64,000 nt of DNA from Allobosea sp. Leaf344 (GTDB lineage Bacteria > Pseudomonadota > Alphaproteobacteria > Rhizobiales > Beijerinckiaceae), in NCBI RefSeq assembly GCF_001426225.1, contig NZ_LMRT01000014.1, forward strand, positions 391,856 through 455,855, in the 5' to 3' direction. How positions within the stretch are numbered: the stretch's first letter is position 1; each line of letters starts with the position of its first letter. Under the pieces are notes generated by a model. It saw only the letters and a list, made by a program, of their open reading frames with translations. It was not told where the DNA came from and did not search any database. The position numbers were made by a program, and so were the translations under genes. Positions 10,399 to 20,732 of the stretch are shown here, piece after piece.

Positions 10399-10632
10399 AT
10401 GAGCGATGTCGCCGAGCGCGTGAAGAAGATCGTGGTCGAGCATCTCGGCGTCGAGCCTGAGAAGGTCGTCGACGGCGCGAACTTCATTGAGGATCTGGGC
10501 GCCGACAGCCTCGACACGGTCGAGCTGGTCATGGCGTTCGAGGAAGAGTTCGGCGTCGAGATCCCCGACGATGCGGCCGAGACGATCGTGACCGTCGGCG
10601 ACGCCGTCAAGTTCCTGTCGAAGAGCGCCTGA
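10399..10632 (+). CDS. acpP: Acyl carrier protein
   Basis: Carries growing acyl chains on a 4'-phosphopantetheine arm attached to Ser37 in GADSLDTVE. The protein is 77 residues, acidic and helical, with [14 protein letters not shown] typical of AcpP. The start is chosen at the ATG preceded by AAGGAAGAG (10387-10395); an upstream in-frame ATG at 10336 would add 21 unrelated residues. The 254-base gap before it is large for this cluster and probably holds a separate strong promoter, as is usual for acpP. TTGACG at 10257-10262 is a candidate -35. Confidence 0.98.
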   Translation: MSDVAERVKKIVVEHLGVEPEKVVDGANFIEDLGADSLDTVELVMAFEEEFGVEIPDDAAETIVTVGDAVKFLSKSA

Positions 10633-10662
10633 CCGGACGGTCCGGCACGCGCTGAAAGAGCC

Positions 10663-11967
10663 ATGGCCTCGCAACGTCCACCTCTGCCACGTCATCCTTC
10701 CCTGCGGCGGGTCGTCGTCACCGGCCTCGGCATGGTCACGCCGCTCGGCTGCGGCGTCGAGCCGAGCTGGGCGGCGATCCTGGCGGGGCGGAGCGGGGCC
10801 GGGCCGATCACCAGCTTCGACGCGAGCGATCTGCCGGCCCGTATCGCCTGCAACATCATTCGCGGCGATGGCAGCGACGGCAGCTTCAACCCCGATGAGT
10901 GGATGGAGCCGAAGGAGCAGCGCAAGGTCGACGACTTCATCGTCTTCGCCATGGCTGCCGCCAAGCAGGCGCTGACCGACGCCGACTGGTTCCCGCATGA
11001 GCATGAGGACCAGATCGCGACCGGTGTCGCGATCGGCTCCGGCATCGGCGGGCTCGGCGGCATCTACGAGGCCTCCATCCTGCTGAAGGAGCGTGGGCCG
11101 CGCCGGCTCTCGCCCTTCTTTATTCCCGGTCGCCTGAGCAACCTCGCCGCCGGCTATGTCTCGATCGAATACGGGCTCAAGGGCCCCAACCACGCCGTGG
11201 TGACCGCCTGCTCCACCGGCGCGCACGCCATCGGCGACGCGGCTCGCATGGTTTCGCTGGGGGATGCCGACGTGATGGTCGCCGGCGGAACCGAATCGGC
11301 GATCAACCGGCTCGGCATCGCCGGCTTCTGCGCCTGCCGCGCTTTGTCGACGAATTTCAACGACACGCCGGAAAAGGCCTCCCGGCCCTATGATCGCGAC
11401 CGCGACGGCTTCGTGATGGGCGAGGGCGCGGGCGTCGTCGTCCTCGAGGAGCTCGAGCACGCTCTGGCGCGCGGCGCGCGCATTTATGCGGAAGTCGTCG
11501 GCTACGGCATGTCGGGCGACGCCTATCACATCACCTCGCCGGCCGAGGATGGCGACGGCGCCTATCGCTGCATGGCGATGGCGCTCGACCGCGCCGGCAT
11601 CACCGCCGCCGATCTCGACTACATCAATGCGCATGGCACCTCGACGCCGCTGGGCGACGAGATCGAATTGCGCGCCGTCGAGCGGCTGCTGGCGAATGCG
11701 CCGCAGCGCCCGTCGATGTCCTCGACCAAATCCGCCACCGGCCATCTGCTCGGCGCGGCGGGCGCGATCGAGGCGATCTTCTCGATCCTCGCGATCCGCG
11801 ACCAGGTCGCGCCGCCGACGATCAACCTCGACAACCCGTCGGTCGAGACGGAGATCGATCTGGTGCCGCATGTCGCGCGCAAGCGCCGCATCGACACCGT
11901 GCTGTCGAATTCCTTCGGGTTCGGCGGCACCAACGCCTCGCTCGTGATGCGCCGCTACGGGGACTGA
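10663..11967 (+). CDS. fabF: Beta-ketoacyl-ACP synthase II
   Basis: Condenses malonyl-ACP with acyl-ACP in elongation. The 434-residue thiolase-fold enzyme has the triad Cys183 (VVTACSTGAHAIG), His324 (NAHGTSTPLGD) and His361 (KSATGHLLGAAG, with Lys356), and ends SNSFGFGGTNASLVM. About 16 extra residues (MASQRPPLPRHPSLRR) precede the usual RRVVVTGLGMVTPLG start. It follows acpP by 30 bases. The acpP-fabF pair is standard and the next gene is mltG, as in many proteobacteria. Confidence 0.97.
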   Translation: MASQRPPLPRHPSLRRVVVTGLGMVTPLGCGVEPSWAAILAGRSGAGPITSFDASDLPARIACNIIRGDGSDGSFNPDEWMEPKEQRKVDDFIVFAMAAAKQALTDADWFPHEHEDQIATGVAIGSGIGGLGGIYEASILLKERGPRRLSPFFIPGRLSNLAAGYVSIEYGLKGPNHAVVTACSTGAHAIGDAARMVSLGDADVMVAGGTESAINRLGIAGFCACRALSTNFNDTPEKASRPYDRDRDGFVMGEGAGVVVLEELEHALARGARIYAEVVGYGMSGDAYHITSPAEDGDGAYRCMAMALDRAGITAADLDYINAHGTSTPLGDEIELRAVERLLANAPQRPSMSSTKSATGHLLGAAGAIEAIFSILAIRDQVAPPTINLDNPSVETEIDLVPHVARKRRIDTVLSNSFGFGGTNASLVMRRYGD

Positions 11968-11985
11968 GCGCGCAAACAGCGCGCT
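11967..11985 (+). terminator. Short hairpin after fabF (weak terminator candidate)
   Basis: A 7-bp stem (11967-11973 with 11979-11985) with loop AAACA overlaps the last base of the fabF stop codon and is followed by only a few T residues. It may be a partial terminator or a 3'-end stabiliser between fabF and mltG. Confidence 0.3.
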
Positions 11986-12098
11986 TTCGCCACAATATCT
12001 GCTAAGGTGTCATCGCGTTCGGCGGTGACGATCTTCCCCGACGATTGTGACGCCGCCGCCGGCAAGGCTGCGGCAGGACGAGTGCGAGTTCTGAACCT

Positions 12099-13451
12099 GT
12101 GAATCAATCGCCACGTGTCGCCCCGAAAAGCCCCAACGAGGCGTTGAAGCCGGTCACGCCGCCGGCACCGCCGCCGAAGGCGCGCCGCCGGCGCCGCAGC
12201 CCCTTCATCGCGATGATGAGCGGGTTGTTCACAGCGCTGGTCATCATCGCCGGCTTCGTCGGCGTCGGCATCGCGGTGCTGGACAGCCAGAGCAAGGCGC
12301 CCGGCCCGCTGGCGAGCGACCGCGTCCTGATCATTCCCCGCGACAGCGGCCTGACCGAGATCGCCGATCTGCTGCAGCGCGAGGGCATGATCGAGCATCC
12401 CTGGACCTTCCGCGCCGCGGCCCTTTTGTCGGGCAACTGGACCAAGCTCAAGGCCGGGGAATACCTGTTCAAGGCCCGCGCCAGCCAGGCCGACATCCTC
12501 AACATCATCGCCGAGGGCAAGGCCGTCGAGCACGGCATCACCATTCCCGAGGGGCTGACCAGCGAGCAGATCGTGGCACGCCTGCGCGAGAACGAGCTGC
12601 TCAGCGGCGACATCATCCAGACGCCGCGCGAAGGCTCGATCCTGCCCGATACCTACAAATTCCCGCGCGGCTTCGCGCGGCAGGCGATCATCGACCGGAT
12701 GGCGCGCAGCCATCGCGAGGTCCTCGCCGAGGTCTGGCGGCGCAAGCCGGCCGATCTGCCGATCAAGACCCCGCAGGAGCTGGTCGTGCTGGCCTCGATC
12801 GTCGAGAAGGAGACCGGCCGCGCCGATGAGCGCCCGCGCGTGGCCGGCGTCTTCATCAATCGGCTGAACCGCCGCATGAAGCTGCAATCGGACCCGACGA
12901 TCGTCTATGGGATCGTCGGCGGCAAGGGCACGCTCGGCCGCTCGATCCTGCGCACCGAGATCACCCAGGCGACGCCCTACAACACCTATGTCATCGACGG
13001 GCTGCCGCCGGGGCCGATCGCCAATCCGGGCCGCGCCGCGCTCGAGGCCGTGGTCAATCATTCCCGCACCAAGGACCTCTATTTCGTCGCCGACGGCAGC
13101 GGCGGCCATGCCTTCGCCGAGACGCTCGAGCAGCATAACCGCAACGTCCAGCGCTGGCGCCAGATCGAGGCGGCGCGCCGCGATCCCGGCCGCGCCGCAC
13201 CGGACAATTCGGTCGACAAGGTCGAGCCGCCGCCGGCACCGGAGCAGCGCACCGAGGCTCCGGGCGCCCAGCGCGCCGATCTCGGCGAGAGCGACGTCTA
13301 TCCCGTGCCGGCCAACCGGCGCACCGCCGCCAGCGCCGACGGCACCCGCATCCGCGCCTTCGACGCGTCGGAGGGCACGCCGCGCGACCCGCTGCTCAAC
13401 AAGACCTTCGATCTCAACTCGCCGAAACAGATTCCGCCGCTGCGGCCCTGA
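12099..13451 (+). CDS. mltG: Endolytic transglycosylase MltG
   Basis: Inner-membrane lytic transglycosylase that cuts nascent glycan strands and sets their length. It starts at GTG and has a basic Pro-rich cytoplasmic N terminus, one membrane segment (about residues 36-61), a LysM-like part, and the YceG catalytic domain with LASIVEKETG (the catalytic Glu is in this motif, E236/E238), NRLNRRMKLQSDPTIVYG and YNTYVIDGLPPGPIANPG. The 450-residue length includes a disordered Pro-rich tail after about residue 355. It sits between fabF and yicC as in relatives. Confidence 0.95.
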   Translation: MNQSPRVAPKSPNEALKPVTPPAPPPKARRRRRSPFIAMMSGLFTALVIIAGFVGVGIAVLDSQSKAPGPLASDRVLIIPRDSGLTEIADLLQREGMIEHPWTFRAAALLSGNWTKLKAGEYLFKARASQADILNIIAEGKAVEHGITIPEGLTSEQIVARLRENELLSGDIIQTPREGSILPDTYKFPRGFARQAIIDRMARSHREVLAEVWRRKPADLPIKTPQELVVLASIVEKETGRADERPRVAGVFINRLNRRMKLQSDPTIVYGIVGGKGTLGRSILRTEITQATPYNTYVIDGLPPGPIANPGRAALEAVVNHSRTKDLYFVADGSGGHAFAETLEQHNRNVQRWRQIEAARRDPGRAAPDNSVDKVEPPPAPEQRTEAPGAQRADLGESDVYPVPANRRTAASADGTRIRAFDASEGTPRDPLLNKTFDLNSPKQIPPLRP

Positions 13452-13557
13452 ACCGGCCTCTTGCCAGTTTTCCACCAGCCGCTGCAGCCATCTCGCTTGC
13501 CGCTCGCCGCACCCGACACTACGGTCCCGCCGCATAAGGGCGACTGAAAGGACCGAC

Positions 13558-14439
13558 GTGGCGATCGAGAGCATGACCGGCTTTGCCCGCATCGCCGGTG
13601 TCGAAGGCATCCATGCCTGGGCGTGGGAAATCCGCAGCGTCAACGGGCGCGGGCTCGACATCCGCGTCAGGGTCCCCTCGGGATTCGAGGCCGTCGCGGA
13701 GGTCGCGCGCAAGCGGCTCGGCGGCGCCTTCGCGCGCGGCACCCTGCACGTCAACCTCTCCCTCAGCAGCGATGCGGCACCGCCGCGGCCGCGCATCAAC
13801 GAGGCCGCGCTCGCCGCGCTCGTCGAGGCCGTGGCGCGGCTGCCGGCGAGCGACGCCATCCGGCCGGTCAGCTATGACGGCCTCCTGGCGGTCCGCGGCG
13901 TGGTCGAGCTCAGCGATGAGGCGCAGGATGTGCTCGGTCTGGTCGAGGCGCCGGTCCTGGCGGGGCTCGAGGAGGTGGTGGTCGCCTTGCGCCAGGCGCG
14001 GCACAGCGAGGGCGCGGCGCTGGAGGCGGTGCTGACCGGGCAGATGGAGACGATCGAAAGGCTGACGCGGGAGGCGGAGGCCCATCCCGCGCGCGGCGTC
14101 GAGGCGATCCGCGAGCGGCTCGGCGCGCAGGTCGCGGCGCTGCTCGGCGCGAGCCCGGCGCTCGATCCGCAGCGCTTGCATCAGGAGGCGGCGCTGCTCG
14201 CGGTCAAGGCCGATATCCGCGAGGAGCTCGACCGGCTCCAGGCGCATGTCGCGGCGCTGCGGGCGCTGCTGAAACAGGGCGGCCCGATCGGCCGCAAGCT
14301 CGATTTTCTCTCCCAGGAATTCGGCCGCGAGGCATCGACGCTCTGCGCGAAAGCCGGCGATGCCGGTCTGTCGCGCATCGGGCTGGAATTGCGCACGGTC
14401 GTCGACCAGATGCGCGAGCAGGTTCAGAATGTGGAGTGA
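13558..14439 (+). CDS. YicC family endoribonuclease-like protein
   Basis: A 293-residue YicC/YloC protein. The N-terminal MTGFAR motif, IRSVNGRGLDIRVRVP and the C-terminal GRKLDFLSQEFGREASTLCAKA are family hallmarks; the middle is a long helical stretch. The E. coli member is reported to act as an RNase affecting sRNA turnover; whether that holds here is unknown. The GTG start at 13558 is preceded by GAAAGGA; an ATG at 13573 (MTGFAR) is an alternative. gmk follows after six bases, so the two are likely co-transcribed. Confidence 0.9.
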   Translation: MAIESMTGFARIAGVEGIHAWAWEIRSVNGRGLDIRVRVPSGFEAVAEVARKRLGGAFARGTLHVNLSLSSDAAPPRPRINEAALAALVEAVARLPASDAIRPVSYDGLLAVRGVVELSDEAQDVLGLVEAPVLAGLEEVVVALRQARHSEGAALEAVLTGQMETIERLTREAEAHPARGVEAIRERLGAQVAALLGASPALDPQRLHQEAALLAVKADIREELDRLQAHVAALRALLKQGGPIGRKLDFLSQEFGREASTLCAKAGDAGLSRIGLELRTVVDQMREQVQNVE

Positions 14440-14445
14440 TGGCTG

Positions 14446-15093
14446 ATGGCTGACGTGCTTCGCCCGGCCCGCCGCGGCCTGATGCTGATCCTGTCCTCGC
14501 CGTCGGGCGCCGGCAAATCGACGCTGACGCGGCTGCTCTCGCAGAACGAGAACAATCTCGACCTCTCGATCTCGGTGACGACGCGCCAGCGCCGCTCCTC
14601 CGAAATCGACGGCGTGCATTACCGCTTCATCGACCGCGCGAGCTTCGACCAGATGCGCCAGCATAATGATCTGCTGGAATGGGCCGAGGTGCATGGCAAT
14701 GGCTACGGCACCCCGCGCCGCGACGTCGAGACCTCGCTGCGCGAGGGGCGCGACGTGCTCTTCGACATCGACTGGCAGGGCACCCAGCAGATCGTCAAGA
14801 AGGCGCGGGAGGATGTCGTCACCATCTTCATCCTGCCGCCATCGATGGCCGAGCTGCGCTCGCGTCTGGTGCGCCGGGCCGAGGACGCGCCGGAGGTCAT
14901 CGCCAAGCGCCTCCAGAACGCCCGCGACGAGATCGCCCGCTGGGAGAAATACGATTACGTCATCGTCAACGAGGATGTCGAAGCGGCCTATGCCTCGGTC
15001 CGTGCCATCCTCACCGCCGAGCGGTTGAAGAGGACCCGCGCCACCGGCCTCGGCGAATTCGTCGAGCGGCTGCTGGCGGAGCCTCTGCCTTAA
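14446..15093 (+). CDS. gmk: Guanylate kinase
   Basis: Phosphorylates GMP to GDP. The 215-residue protein has the P-loop [10 protein letters not shown] (GAGKST at 21-26), the GMP-binding stretch [20 protein letters not shown], and [14 protein letters not shown] with its Walker B Asp. It has typical bacterial length with a short extra N terminus. Last gene of the plus-strand fab-gmk run; it meets rsmA tail to tail 37 bases on, and no terminator is obvious between them. Confidence 0.96.
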   Translation: MADVLRPARRGLMLILSSPSGAGKSTLTRLLSQNENNLDLSISVTTRQRRSSEIDGVHYRFIDRASFDQMRQHNDLLEWAEVHGNGYGTPRRDVETSLREGRDVLFDIDWQGTQQIVKKAREDVVTIFILPPSMAELRSRLVRRAEDAPEVIAKRLQNARDEIARWEKYDYVIVNEDVEAAYASVRAILTAERLKRTRATGLGEFVERLLAEPLP

Positions 15094-15130
15094 AGCGCGG
15101 GCTGCGTCGATCCGGCCAGGGAGAGCGGCC

Positions 15131-16012
15131 TCAGCCCTGCCCGTCCGCTTGCGGCCGCGCGGCCTGGCGCAGTGTCGCCAGCACCTGCGCCAGCCTGACG
15201 AAGCCCGCGACAGGGATCTCCTCCGCCCGGGCCGTCTCGGAAAGGCCCGCCGCCTCGATCAGGGGCAGCGGCTCGGGCAGCACGGCCTTCAGGCTCTGGC
15301 GCAGCATCTTCCGGCGCTGGCCGAAGGCGGCGAGCGTGATCCGCTCCAGCAGCTTCAGGTCGCAGGGTTCAGGCGCGGGGCGGGGCACGATATGCACGAC
15401 CGAGGAGGTGATCTTGGGCTGCGGCACGAAGGCGGTGCGCGGCACGTCGAACAGGATCCTCGCCTCGCAGCGCCAGCCGACCAGCACCGCCAGGCGGCCG
15501 TAATCGGCGCGCTGCTGCGGCGTCGCCACGATGCGCTCGGCCACTTCGCGCTGGAACATCAGGGTCAGCGAGCTCCACCAGGGCGGCCAGGGATCGGTGC
15601 TCAGCCAGCCGACCAGCAGCGGCGTTCCGATATTGTAGGGCAGGTTGGCGACGATGCGGGCCTGGCCCGGCCCGACCAGCGGGCGCAGATCGGTCGCCAT
15701 GGCGTCGCCATCGACGATCTCCAGCCGGCCGGGATAATGCGCCGCGATCTCGGCGAGCGCCGGCAGGCAGCGCTTGTCGCGCTCGATGGCGATGACCCGT
15801 CCGGCGCCATTGGCGAGCAGCGCGCGGGTCAACCCGCCGGGGCCGGGGCCGATCTCGACGACGGTCTCGCCCTCCAGCCTGCCGGCCGCCCGCGCGATCC
15901 GGCCGGTCAGATTGAGGTCGAACAGGAAATTCTGGCCGAGCGCCTTCTGCGCCATCAGCCCATGGCGTTCCACCACCTCCCGAAGCGGAGGGAGATCGTC
16001 GATCTGGCTCAT
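15131..16012 (-). CDS. rsmA: 16S rRNA dimethyladenosine transferase RsmA (KsgA)
   Basis: Dimethylates A1518 and A1519 of 16S rRNA in late 30S assembly. The 293-residue SAM enzyme shows [12 protein letters not shown] motif [17 protein letters not shown], motif [13 protein letters not shown] and the C-terminal [12 protein letters not shown]. Its ATG overlaps the pdxA stop (ATGA), the typical pdxA-rsmA coupling. Confidence 0.96.
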   Translation of the reverse strand: MSQIDDLPPLREVVERHGLMAQKALGQNFLFDLNLTGRIARAAGRLEGETVVEIGPGPGGLTRALLANGAGRVIAIERDKRCLPALAEIAAHYPGRLEIVDGDAMATDLRPLVGPGQARIVANLPYNIGTPLLVGWLSTDPWPPWWSSLTLMFQREVAERIVATPQQRADYGRLAVLVGWRCEARILFDVPRTAFVPQPKITSSVVHIVPRPAPEPCDLKLLERITLAAFGQRRKMLRQSLKAVLPEPLPLIEAAGLSETARAEEIPVAGFVRLAQVLATLRQAARPQADGQG

Positions 16013-17025
16013 GCGCCGCCGCTGCCCGTCGCATCCGCCATGCGCCCCGCCAGGCGCAGCGCGGCGCAGAGGCTGTCCGGCCGGGCGATGCCGCGCCCGG
16101 CGATGTCGAAAGCCGTGCCATGGTCGGGCGAGGTGCGGATGAAGGGCAGGCCGAGGGTGACGTTGACGCCCTCGTCGAAGGCGATGGTCTTGATCGGGAT
16201 CAGCGCCTGGTCGTGATACATGGCGAGCGCTGCGTCATAGCCGGCGCGGGCGCGGGCATGGAACATGGTGTCGGCGGGATAGGGGCCGGAAGCGTCGATC
16301 CCCAGCGCCCGCAGCGCCGCGACGGCCGGGGCGATGATCTCGGCATCTTCCGAGCCGATGCTGCCGCTCTCTCCCGCATGGGGGTTGAGCCCGCTGAGCG
16401 CCAGCCGGGGTGCCGGGATCCCGAATTGCGACCGCAGCCCGGAGGCCACGATCCGCCCGGTCTCGACGATCGCCTCCTGCGTCAGCCGCAGCGGCACCTC
16501 GCGCAGCGGGATGTGGATCGTCACCGGCACCACCGCCAGCTCCTCGCACCAGAGCATCATCACCGGGCGCGGCGCGACGCCGTCCACGGCGGCGAGCTGC
16601 GCCAGGAACTCGGTATGGCCGGGATGGGCGAAGCCGGCCGCATAGAGCACGGCCTTGGCGATCGGATTGGTCACCACGGCCGCGGCCTGCCCGCGCCGGA
16701 CGGCAGCGACCGCCTGCTCGATCGAGGCGATGGTGGAGGCGGCCCAGCGCGGGTCGGGCGAGCCCGAGGCCGCCTCGACCGCATGGCCATGGCCGACCAC
16801 CGGCAGCGCCCTTGAGAACCGGCTGGTCACCCCGTCCCAATCGCTGGATTCCAGCGGCACGGCGAGGTCGAGCCGCCTCGCGACCGCGGCGAGATGGGTG
16901 ATGTCGCCGAGATAGGCGAAGGCCGGCAGAGCCCGCTCATGCCGCAGCAGCCAGGCGCGCAGAGCCAGTTCGGGGCCGATCCCGGCGGGATCGCCTTGCG
17001 TCAATGCGAGGGGGCGCTCGGGCAT
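16009..17025 (-). CDS. pdxA: 4-hydroxythreonine-4-phosphate dehydrogenase PdxA
   Basis: NAD-dependent step of the DXP-dependent pyridoxal phosphate pathway. In 338 residues it shows [18 protein letters not shown], the metal-binding His in [22 protein letters not shown], and [42 protein letters not shown]. It is coupled to rsmA and lies only 43 bases downstream of lptD. In many relatives surA fills that gap. Confidence 0.96.
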   Translation of the reverse strand: MPERPLALTQGDPAGIGPELALRAWLLRHERALPAFAYLGDITHLAAVARRLDLAVPLESSDWDGVTSRFSRALPVVGHGHAVEAASGSPDPRWAASTIASIEQAVAAVRRGQAAAVVTNPIAKAVLYAAGFAHPGHTEFLAQLAAVDGVAPRPVMMLWCEELAVVPVTIHIPLREVPLRLTQEAIVETGRIVASGLRSQFGIPAPRLALSGLNPHAGESGSIGSEDAEIIAPAVAALRALGIDASGPYPADTMFHARARAGYDAALAMYHDQALIPIKTIAFDEGVNVTLGLPFIRTSPDHGTAFDIAGRGIARPDSLCAALRLAGRMADATGSGGA

Positions 17026-17068
17026 CCCTGTCTTCCCGTGAGGACGCCCTGGCCTGGACGCGCCTTCG

Positions 17069-19606
17069 TCAGCGCGTCGAGGAGCTCACGCCGTCGCCGA
17101 CGGTCTGGCCGTCGAGATTTTGCGAGTAGCTGATCTCGCCCAGCGTCCGCAGTTCGAGCCGGAACATCACCGTGCGCGAATCCTTCGTCGCGCCGGCCTG
17201 ACGGTCGGCATAGCTCTGGGTGTAGCTGACGTCGAAGATCGTGCATTCATCGGTGTAGTTGAGACCGACCGAGGTCGAGGCGGTTTGGAACAGCCCGGTA
17301 TTCGGGTAGGTCGGCAGCGCCGTGGTCGCCGGCGCGGCGGAATAGGCGGCGTATTGCGTCCGGTACCGCTCGCGATCGTATTTGTACTTGTCGAGATCGA
17401 AGAGAACGCCGCCCCGCAGGCGCCAGTTCTGCGCCACGAGGATCGAGCCGTTGAGCGACAGGCCCTCGCGCCGGCGGCTGGTGCCGAGCTCGGGCTGCGG
17501 CTCGTAGCGGGCATAGCCGACCGAGGCCGAGATGATGCTGTTCGAATAGATCGCCGAGCCGTCGATGCGCTGGGCTTCCAGGCTGGTCGCATCGAGCCTC
17601 GCCGCGCCGGCCATGGTGAAGCCGCGGAAGGGCGAGAACTGCGCCCGGGCGACATAGTCGGAGACGTCGTTGGTCAGGCCGGAATTCAGGCCGGTGTTCA
17701 GGAGATCGCCCTGGGCGAAGGAGTTGCGTCCGCCGAGATGATAGGACTGGCCGAGCAGCAGGTTGGCGAAGGCCTCCCGGCCGAAGCGCCCGGTATAGAG
17801 CATGCCGACATTGGCGCGCGACCCGCCCTCGACGCGGTCGTAGCCGGAGAATTTGCCGCTCCACTCGAACAGGTTCGAAGCGTCGAAGACCAGGCTCTGC
17901 GAATCCTCGTTGGCGATGCGCAGGCTGCTGGTCTCGTTCGGGCGGGCGACGATCTGCGCCACCGGCTCGATGATATGCGTGCCCCAATTCGTCCTGGCTA
18001 CGAAGGGATAGCGGTACATCATGCCGACCGCCGGCATGGCGCGGCCGAACACCTCGTCCGACGGATCGGCGATGGTCGTGACGCGGTTGTTGAAATAGCC
18101 GGTCGTCGACGGGTTGACCGAGAACAGGTCGGCCCGCAGCGAGGCGTAGGGGGTCCAAACCTGGCCGATCGGATCGATGAAGTTGCGCCGCCAGGAGACC
18201 TCCGCCGTGGCGCGGGCGATATTGCCGGCCAGCCCGCGCACCAGGCACTTGTCCTTGGTATAGACGGCGCAGCCATCATAGAGCGAATAGCTCGGCGTCA
18301 CGAGCAGGCTCGTCGATTGCGCCGGGATCTCCTGGAAGGCCGCCGCCTCGCGCGAGAGGTTCGTCAGATTGACGTTGAAGGAGAGCTCGCCGCCCAGGAA
18401 ACTGGGTTTGTGGACGCGCTTGTTGTAGTCGAGCACCGGCAGCACGACCGGCTGCTGCTTCTGCCAATCCGAGGAGGTCAGCGGCTGGAAATAATAGCCG
18501 CGCAGGTCGAACCAGGCGCTCTCGCTCTGGCCGTTGAGATAGACCGTCGAGATCGATTCCTGCAGATAGGTGGTCGAGCTGATGCTCTCATTGATGATGC
18601 GATAGTTCTTGTAGAACCAGCGATCGGTCGATCCGGCGACGTTCCAGCCGAAATTCCAGCGCGGGTTGATGAAGAACTTGCCGCTGCTCTCCACCGAACC
18701 GCGGAAATCCTTGTCGCCGGCGCCGAGCGGCGTCGGCAGGAAGGCGGTCGGCTCCTTTTGGAAAATGCCGGAGACGCGGATCTTGTAGGAGCCGTTGACC
18801 AGCCTGTGGCGCCATTCCGCCTGGCCGAGCAGGCCCTGCCGCGACAGATAGGTCGGCGTCAGCGTCAGATCGTAATTGGGGGCGAGGTTGAAGAAATAGC
18901 TCAGCCCGACGCCATAGCCCAGCGCGTTGGTGTTGATGAATTTTGGCGCGAGGAAGCCGGATTTGCGCTTGACGGTCGAATCCGGGCCCGAGAAATACGG
19001 GATATAGGCGATCGGAACGCCGGCGAATTCGAGCCGCGCATCCTCGTAATAGATCGTCTGTTCCGACTTCTTGTGGATGATGCGGGCGGCCCGTACCTGC
19101 CAAAGCGGCGGCCGCTCAGGCTTGTCCACGCAGGGCTCGCAGGCGGTGTAGATGCCCTTGTCGAAGATGAAGGTCTCGCCATCCGTCCGCTCGGCCCGCG
19201 GCGCGGTGAAGCGGGTCTTGTCGGTGTTCACCACCCGCAACGAATCGATGAAGCCGTCGCGGAAATCATCGGTGAGATTGAAGCGGTCGCCGGTGATGAC
19301 GCTGCCGTTGCTCTCGGTGATGCGGGCATTGCCCGTGGCGATGACGCGGCTGTTCTTGCGGTTGTAGACGACGCGGTCGGCCTCGATGGTCCGGCCCTGA
19401 TAGAGGATCTGGACATTGCCGACGGCGGACACCGTGTCGTTGTCCTTGTCGTAGACCAGTTCGCGCGCGTCCACGACCATCCGCTCCTGGGGAGCGGGCG
19501 CCGGCACCTGTGCCCAGGCCGGGCCGGCGCAGAGCAGAGGGGCGAGGCTCGAGGCAAGCGCTGTCGCAGCTGCAAAGCGCGTCATGCCTTTCACGCTCCA
19601 CCTCAT
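17069..19606 (-). CDS. lptD: LPS-assembly protein LptD
   Basis: Outer-membrane beta-barrel that inserts LPS into the outer leaflet with LptE. The 845-residue precursor has a signal peptide ending around residues 30-33 (AGPAWAQ), an OstA/LptA-like beta-jellyroll ([31 protein letters not shown]...), then the LptD barrel. Cysteines are few: CEPC near residue 160, two in [11 protein letters not shown], and one in [13 protein letters not shown] near the C terminus, fitting the disulfide network seen in the family. The conserved end [11 protein letters not shown] is present. It follows lptG by 37 bases; the ATG at 19606 was preferred over one at 19585 because AGGG lies upstream. Confidence 0.95.
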   Translation of the reverse strand: MRWSVKGMTRFAAATALASSLAPLLCAGPAWAQVPAPAPQERMVVDARELVYDKDNDTVSAVGNVQILYQGRTIEADRVVYNRKNSRVIATGNARITESNGSVITGDRFNLTDDFRDGFIDSLRVVNTDKTRFTAPRAERTDGETFIFDKGIYTACEPCVDKPERPPLWQVRAARIIHKKSEQTIYYEDARLEFAGVPIAYIPYFSGPDSTVKRKSGFLAPKFINTNALGYGVGLSYFFNLAPNYDLTLTPTYLSRQGLLGQAEWRHRLVNGSYKIRVSGIFQKEPTAFLPTPLGAGDKDFRGSVESSGKFFINPRWNFGWNVAGSTDRWFYKNYRIINESISSTTYLQESISTVYLNGQSESAWFDLRGYYFQPLTSSDWQKQQPVVLPVLDYNKRVHKPSFLGGELSFNVNLTNLSREAAAFQEIPAQSTSLLVTPSYSLYDGCAVYTKDKCLVRGLAGNIARATAEVSWRRNFIDPIGQVWTPYASLRADLFSVNPSTTGYFNNRVTTIADPSDEVFGRAMPAVGMMYRYPFVARTNWGTHIIEPVAQIVARPNETSSLRIANEDSQSLVFDASNLFEWSGKFSGYDRVEGGSRANVGMLYTGRFGREAFANLLLGQSYHLGGRNSFAQGDLLNTGLNSGLTNDVSDYVARAQFSPFRGFTMAGAARLDATSLEAQRIDGSAIYSNSIISASVGYARYEPQPELGTSRRREGLSLNGSILVAQNWRLRGGVLFDLDKYKYDRERYRTQYAAYSAAPATTALPTYPNTGLFQTASTSVGLNYTDECTIFDVSYTQSYADRQAGATKDSRTVMFRLELRTLGEISYSQNLDGQTVGDGVSSSTR

Positions 19607-19643
19607 ACGAGCAACCCTAAATTAACCATAGGCACAGTATATC

Positions 19644-20732
19644 TCACCCGTCTTCCTGATGCAGGAGCGCCAGGACGCCGAGCATGGTTCCCACCACGGC
19701 CGGCAGCCAGGCTGCGATCACCGGGCTCACGATGCCCGTCGATCCCAACTCCTCCGACAGCTGTGTCGCCACATACAGCACGAAGCCAGCCGCAACACCA
19801 CCTATCACCAGTCTGGTCACACCACCAAACCTGAAAAATCTTAAGGAAACGGACGCGGCCACGAGCACCATCGCGACCAGCAGCAGCGGCCGCGCCAGAA
19901 GCGATTGATAACGCAGCTCATATCGCGTCGTGTCCAGGCCTGCGCGTTTTGTCTGCTCAATGACCGAGGGCATCGACCAGAAGCCGACGGCGTCGGGCGG
20001 GGTGAAGCTTTGGCGCATCTGGTCCAGTTCCAGCGTCGTGGCGAACAGGTAGCTCGTGTAGCTCTGTGGCTCTTCCGTGGCGGAGGTCACACGCGCGTCG
20101 ACGAGCTCCCAATGGCCGGTGCGCAGCATGGCCTGGCGGGCGTCGATGCGCTCGATGAACCGTCCCGCCGTATCAAAGCTGAAGATCGTCACCTGCGCCA
20201 GCCCCGTGCCGTCGGGCAGAGCGGAGACGGCGCGGATGATCGCCTGGCCGTCGACGCTGCTCTGGCGCAGCCAGATCGGTTGGCTGGTCAGGACCTGGCC
20301 GGACCGCGCGAAGATGCGGGCCTCCAGCACGCTCGCCTGGCGTTTCAGCGTCGCCGAGATCGGGTTGTAGGCGACGACCGAGAGCAGGCCGATCACCCCG
20401 GCCACCAGCGCGGCCGGCTGCAAAAACTGCCAGGCGGAGACGCCGACCGAGCGGGCGACGACGAGCTCGAGCTTGCGGCTCAGCGTCAGCAGCGCGAACA
20501 TCCCGCCGAACAGCGCGGCGAAGGGGAAGATCTGCTCGGCGACGGCCGGCACCCTGTAGAAGGCGAGCTGGACGATCAGCGGCGTCGTGGCGACGGGAGA
20601 ATCGCCCGCCCGGCGCATCAGCTCGACGAAATCCAGCGTGCCGATCAGGAAGAAGAAGGTCACGAAGACGCTGAGGATCGCGCGGATGAACTGGCGCGTG
20701 AGATAGCGCCCGAAGGTCGAGACGAGCAGCAT
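19644..20732 (-). CDS. lptG: LPS export ABC transporter permease LptG
   Basis: One of the two transmembrane subunits of LptB2FG, which extracts LPS from the inner membrane. The 362-residue YjgP/YjgQ-fold protein begins with the family pattern LTRQFIRAIL...FLIGTLDFVELMR, has three membrane helices, a periplasmic beta-jellyroll (about 135-265), then three more helices (ARPLLLVAMVLVAASVSLRFFR, LVIGGVAAGFVLYVATQL, IAAWLPAVVGTMLGVLALL). Its ATG shares one base with the lptF stop (TGATG). Confidence 0.95.
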   Translation of the reverse strand: MLLVSTFGRYLTRQFIRAILSVFVTFFFLIGTLDFVELMRRAGDSPVATTPLIVQLAFYRVPAVAEQIFPFAALFGGMFALLTLSRKLELVVARSVGVSAWQFLQPAALVAGVIGLLSVVAYNPISATLKRQASVLEARIFARSGQVLTSQPIWLRQSSVDGQAIIRAVSALPDGTGLAQVTIFSFDTAGRFIERIDARQAMLRTGHWELVDARVTSATEEPQSYTSYLFATTLELDQMRQSFTPPDAVGFWSMPSVIEQTKRAGLDTTRYELRYQSLLARPLLLVAMVLVAASVSLRFFRFGGVTRLVIGGVAAGFVLYVATQLSEELGSTGIVSPVIAAWLPAVVGTMLGVLALLHQEDG

